A stretch of 10,065 nucleotides of DNA from positions 1-10,065 of the forward strand of contig JAIRSN010000172.1 in the NCBI GenBank assembly GCA_031255425.1, read 5' to 3'. Source of the stretch: Dysgonamonadaceae bacterium (GTDB taxonomy: Bacteria > Bacteroidota > Bacteroidia > Bacteroidales > Azobacteroidaceae). Under the pieces are notes generated by a model. It was given only the letters and a program-made list of their open reading frames with translations. It searched no databases and was not told the DNA's origin. Positions 7,373 to 10,065 of this stretch are shown piece by piece. A program made the position numbers and the translations under genes. Numbering within the stretch: position 1 is the stretch's first letter; every line of letters starts with the position of its first letter.

Positions 7373-9748
7373 TTACGGGATTGATGCTAAAACTTTTTCC
7401 AACTGGTACTCATCCGGGACATAGACGTCGCGCGGCTTGCTTCCCTGGGTCGGCCCGACAATTCCGGCGGCTTCCAACTGATCCATCAGCCTGCCGGCGC
7501 GGTTGTAGCCGATATTGAACTTGCGCTGAATCAATGACGTTGACCCTTGCTGGTGAATGACAATCAAGCGGGCGGCTTCTTCGAACAGCGGATCTTTGTT
7601 GGATAAATTCACCGCCCCCGGTTTCTCCGCATTCTCCTCCACTCCCGTATATTCGGGAAGTTCGTGGGCTGTGGGATAACCCTGCTGGCTTCCGATGAAT
7701 TTGGCGATCCGGTCGACTTCGGGCGTATCGACAAACGCGCATTGCACCCGCGTCATATCGCTGCCCTGGAAGAACAGCAAATCGCCCCGCCCGATCAGTT
7801 GATTGGCGCCGCTTCCGTCCAGAATTGTGCGCGAGTCGATCATCGACGTTACCCGGAAGGCGATCCGTGCCGGGAAGTTCGCTTTGATTGTTCCCGTGAT
7901 GATGTTTGTTGTCGGGCGTTGCGTCGCGATAATCATGTGAATCCCGACGGCGCGCGCTTTTTGTGCGATCCGGGCAATCGGAAGTTCTATTTCCTTGCCC
8001 GCCGTCATGATCAAGTCGCCGAACTCGTCGATAATAACTACGATGTAAGGCATAAACCGGTGTCCCTTCAGTGGATTCAGGCGGCGGTTGATAAACTTTT
8101 CGTTGTATTCTTTTACATTCCGGGAGCCGGCTTTTTCCAGCAATTCATACCGGTCGTCCATTTCTTTCGTCAGGGAATTCAGGGTGTAAATCACTTTGGT
8201 AAAGTCGGTGATGATGGGTTTCTCTGCGTCCGGCAATTTCGCCAAAAAATGCTTGTCGATTGACGAATAGATACTGAACTCGACCATTTTGGGGTCGACC
8301 AGGACCAGCTTCAGTTCCGCCGGATGTTTTTTGTATAATAAGGAAGTAATCGCCGCATTCAATCCCACGGACTTCCCTTGCCCGGTTGCGCCGGCGACCA
8401 GCAAGTGGGGCATTTTCGTCAGGTCGACCATAAACACCTCGTTGGTGATGGTCTTTCCCAGGGCAATCGGCAACTCGCAGTTCGATTCGCGGTACTTCCG
8501 GGAGCCGATAATCGAGTACATCGAAACTATTTTGGCGTCTTTGTTGGGGACTTCAATCCCGATGGTGCCTTTGCCGGGCATGGGGGCGATGATCCGGATG
8601 CCGGTGGCCGACAGATTCATTGCGATGTCGTCCTCCAGGTTCTTTATTTTCGAAATCCGGATGCCGTCTTCGGGAACGATTTCGTACAGGGTAATGGTCG
8701 GTCCGACCGTGGCTTTAATGGATTTTATCCGGATATTATAATGTTCGAGCGTTTTGATGATGCGGTTTTTGTTTTCGTTTTGTTCCTCGTAATTGACCTG
8801 CGTATCGCCTGTTTCGTATTTTTCCAACAGGTCTAAGGAGGGAAACCGGTAGTGCGACAGGTCTGACGTCGGGTCGTAGGGACCTAATTTTGCTATCAGG
8901 TCGTCGTCTTCGTCCTCGTCGCCGCTTTTCGGTTGACGCAGGGGAATTGCCACCGGCGTCTCCGTTGCCGGCTCATCCGGCTCGGCTATATCGTCGTCGA
9001 CCGGCACGTCGATGATCATCTCCCGGTTGGTTTCTTCCGGTTCGTCCGCGGCTTCGATGCGCTCGACCGGTTCCGGAAAGGCGTACTCTCTTTCAACCGG
9101 AAGGGGTTTTTCGCTGACGTTGGCTTTCGCTTTTTTCGCTGTCAGGCGAATCAGGAAGGGAATCGTCTTGGGCGTGATAAGCGCCATTGCAATGACCAAG
9201 AACAGGAGGATAATCAGCAGCGTTCCGGGTGTCCCCAGATTCGTAACCAGCCAGTTGGAGAGGAAAGACCCGTGTTTCCCGCCGATGAGGAACGCTGTCT
9301 CCCGGAGGATGTTGCCCAAAAAGAACTCCAGGGCGACTGACAAGCCGATGGTCAACACAGCGCAAATGATAAAGTCGTGCAACAGGTGGAAGTATTTTGC
9401 TTTCATCAGGCGCAGGGCGAGAAAAACCAGGAAAAGCAACAGGAAAAAGGATGAAATGCCAAACCATTCGTTCATCAGGATATGGCTTAAGATGGCGCCG
9501 CGCATCCCGGTCCAGTTTTCAATTCCCTGAACGGCTTCGCGGTGAAACAACGAAAGTCCTTCGATTTTGCTCTGGTCGGCGGCTCCTGTGAAAAAGAACG
9601 AGATCATTGAGAGGATGGCATAAACGGCTATGATCAACAGAATCAGTCCGGTGATGTAATGTGTTTCGTTCCTCTTGATAAAAGTTTTACTTCTTGAAAA
9701 TAAATTGCTTGCGTTTTTCTTTGCTGCTACTGGTTTGCTTCTTGCCAT
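7373..9748 (-). CDS. ftsK: DNA translocase FtsK/SpoIIIE
   Basis: A 791-residue septal ATPase that pumps chromosomal DNA during division and positions the termini for dimer resolution. The N-terminus has about four membrane segments (roughly 32-52, 95-114, 122-145 and 174-195). A short acidic, proline-rich linker follows (about 215-290), much shorter than in E. coli FtsK (about 1,330 residues) and typical of the compact SpoIIIE-like form. The motor has Walker A GATGQGKS (453-460) and Walker B VVIIDEF (570-576), followed by KARAVGIHMIIATQRP (597-612). The C-terminal gamma winged helix (about 720-775, with STSLIQRKFNIGYNRAGRL) reads polar DNA motifs (KOPS/SRS type). The ATG at 9748 is preceded by an AGGAAG ribosome-binding site and a good promoter box, making it the first gene of the minus-strand operon. 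Confidence 0.97.
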   Translation of the reverse strand: MARSKPVAAKKNASNLFSRSKTFIKRNETHYITGLILLIIAVYAILSMISFFFTGAADQSKIEGLSLFHREAVQGIENWTGMRGAILSHILMNEWFGISSFFLLLFLVFLALRLMKAKYFHLLHDFIICAVLTIGLSVALEFFLGNILRETAFLIGGKHGSFLSNWLVTNLGTPGTLLIILLFLVIAMALITPKTIPFLIRLTAKKAKANVSEKPLPVEREYAFPEPVERIEAADEPEETNREMIIDVPVDDDIAEPDEPATETPVAIPLRQPKSGDEDEDDDLIAKLGPYDPTSDLSHYRFPSLDLLEKYETGDTQVNYEEQNENKNRIIKTLEHYNIRIKSIKATVGPTITLYEIVPEDGIRISKIKNLEDDIAMNLSATGIRIIAPMPGKGTIGIEVPNKDAKIVSMYSIIGSRKYRESNCELPIALGKTITNEVFMVDLTKMPHLLVAGATGQGKSVGLNAAITSLLYKKHPAELKLVLVDPKMVEFSIYSSIDKHFLAKLPDAEKPIITDFTKVIYTLNSLTKEMDDRYELLEKAGSRNVKEYNEKFINRRLNPLKGHRFMPYIVVIIDEFGDLIMTAGKEIELPIARIAQKARAVGIHMIIATQRPTTNIITGTIKANFPARIAFRVTSMIDSRTILDGSGANQLIGRGDLLFFQGSDMTRVQCAFVDTPEVDRIAKFIGSQQGYPTAHELPEYTGVEENAEKPGAVNLSNKDPLFEEAARLIVIHQQGSTSLIQRKFNIGYNRAGRLMDQLEAAGIVGPTQGSKPRDVYVPDEYQLEKVLASIP

Positions 9749-9753
9749 GACGT

Positions 9754-9760
9754 CTTCCTA
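9754..9760 (-). promoter_or_regulatory. Ribosome-binding site of ftsK
   Basis: The minus strand reads TAGGAAG, five bases before the ATG at 9748-9746. It is the clearest Shine-Dalgarno-like sequence I noticed in the window; other starts examined have mainly A-rich leaders. It supports the 9748 start. Confidence 0.6.
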
Positions 9761-9781
9761 AATCCGTTTAAAAAATATGGC

Positions 9782-9789
9782 CAAAGATA
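9782..9789 (-). promoter_or_regulatory. Promoter -7 box for the ftsK operon
   Basis: The minus strand reads TATCTTTG, an exact match to the Bacteroidota -7 consensus TAnnTTTG recognised by the housekeeping sigma factor. It is 33 bases upstream of the ftsK ATG, leaving room for a short leader with the AGGAAG site. I do not see a clear -33 TTG element at the expected 17-23 base spacing, so the assignment rests on the -7 box and position. Confidence 0.6.
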
Positions 9790-9813
9790 CGAAAAATATC
9801 ATTTACGGATGGC

Positions 9814-9853
9814 GGCGCAGCCTGATTTTTCTTTTTGGCGGCGGCGCTGCCGC
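9814..9853. repeat. Paired GC-rich triloop hairpins upstream of ftsK
   Basis: GGC-GCA-GCC (9814-9822, only three stem pairs) is followed by a T-rich run TTTTTCTTTTT (9826-9836), and then by GCGGC-GCT-GCCGC (9841-9853, five-pair stem). The first shares its nine bases with the hairpins at 214-222 and 5739-5747. The T-tract would suit a plus-strand terminator, but no plus-strand gene ends here, so it may be a relic. Confidence 0.5.
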
Positions 9854-9859
9854 TTTCCG

Positions 9860-10065
9860 GGTTGTCCCGAAAACGTGTTGGCGTCAACATTTGCGTTTTT
9901 GAGACTGTCCCGAAATCATGTTGGAGTACTCATTTGCGTTTTTGGGACTATCCCGAAATCATCTTGGAGTACTCATTTGCGTTTTTGGGACTGTCCAGAA
10001 ATCATGTTGGAGTTATCATTCACGTTTTTGGGACTGTCCCGAAAACAGGTTTTTGTTACCATTTG
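9860..10065. repeat. 43-bp tandem repeat array with hairpin, continuing past the window
   Basis: Five units start at 9860, 9903, 9946, 9989 and 10032; the last is cut by the window edge after 34 bases. Units 9903-9945 and 9946-9988 differ at only two positions, while the outer units are more diverged. Each junction carries a short inverted repeat of the form GGGAC-T-GTCCC with flanking TTT/AAA, and the better units also hold the palindrome GAGTACTC. The period is constant with no variable spacer. A 43-base period shifts frame at each unit, arguing against coding. The array lies just upstream of the ftsK promoter. Confidence 0.9.

Noticed and set aside
568..9748. A hidden defence, secretion or mobile system among the minus-strand genes
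   Set aside because: All six proteins match well-known housekeeping or storage families with intact motifs; there is no transposase, integrase, nuclease, toxin-antitoxin pair or composition break to support such a system.
9814..9836. A plus-strand terminator upstream of ftsK
   Set aside because: The T-run is good, but the stem has only three pairs and no plus-strand gene ends nearby. It was kept only as a hairpin repeat.
9860..10065. Possible CRISPR array at the right edge
   Set aside because: The whole 43-bp unit repeats with no unique spacers between copies, and no cas gene is visible, so it is a plain tandem repeat.

Overview
The gene content and signals point to a member of the Bacteroidota, most likely Bacteroidales. 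The evidence is a eukaryote-like GT3 glycogen synthase next to a DUF3417-type alpha-glucan phosphorylase, an ftsK-lolA-trxB gene run, weak Shine-Dalgarno sequences with A-rich leaders, and a TAnnTTTG-type -7 promoter box upstream of ftsK. Base composition looks moderate (about half G+C). No tRNA, rRNA, insertion sequence, CRISPR array or phage gene was recognised.

Layout: positions 1-195 hold the 3' end of an unrecognised plus-strand gene, followed by a rho-independent terminator (211-238). From 239 to 567 there is no credible gene. That stretch holds a 42-bp hairpin-bearing tandem repeat array (261 to about 415) and inverted repeats that probably end the minus-strand glg transcript. All remaining genes are on the minus strand. 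In transcription order they are: ftsK (9748-7373, DNA translocase), lolA-like (7360-6716, periplasmic lipoprotein carrier), trxB (6719-5703, thioredoxin reductase), a PAP2-family phosphatase (5684-4920), a GT3 glycogen synthase (about 4799-3147) and a GT35 glucan phosphorylase (3138-568). The right edge, 9749-10065, carries the ftsK promoter, GC-rich short hairpins and a 43-bp tandem repeat array that runs out of the window.

The genes form two functional blocks. ftsK-lolA-trxB-PAP2 are spaced by 12, -4 and 18 bases and probably form one envelope/housekeeping operon: chromosome segregation at the septum, lipoprotein transport to the outer membrane, thiol redox balance and an envelope phosphatase. 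The glycogen synthase and phosphorylase are 8 bases apart and form a storage pair in which one enzyme builds alpha-1,4-glucan and the other releases glucose-1-phosphate. A 70-120 base spacer with hairpins and a possible promoter separates the blocks.

The coding content is ordinary for this group, and I did not find an undescribed multi-gene system. The less ordinary signals are non-coding: two unrelated hairpin-bearing tandem arrays of nearly equal period (42 and 43 bp) in the two large intergenic regions, a repeat copy that supplies the stop codon of the left-hand gene, a recurring GGC-GCA-GCC triloop hairpin at gene edges, and a terminator-like hairpin translated as the C-terminal tail of TrxB.
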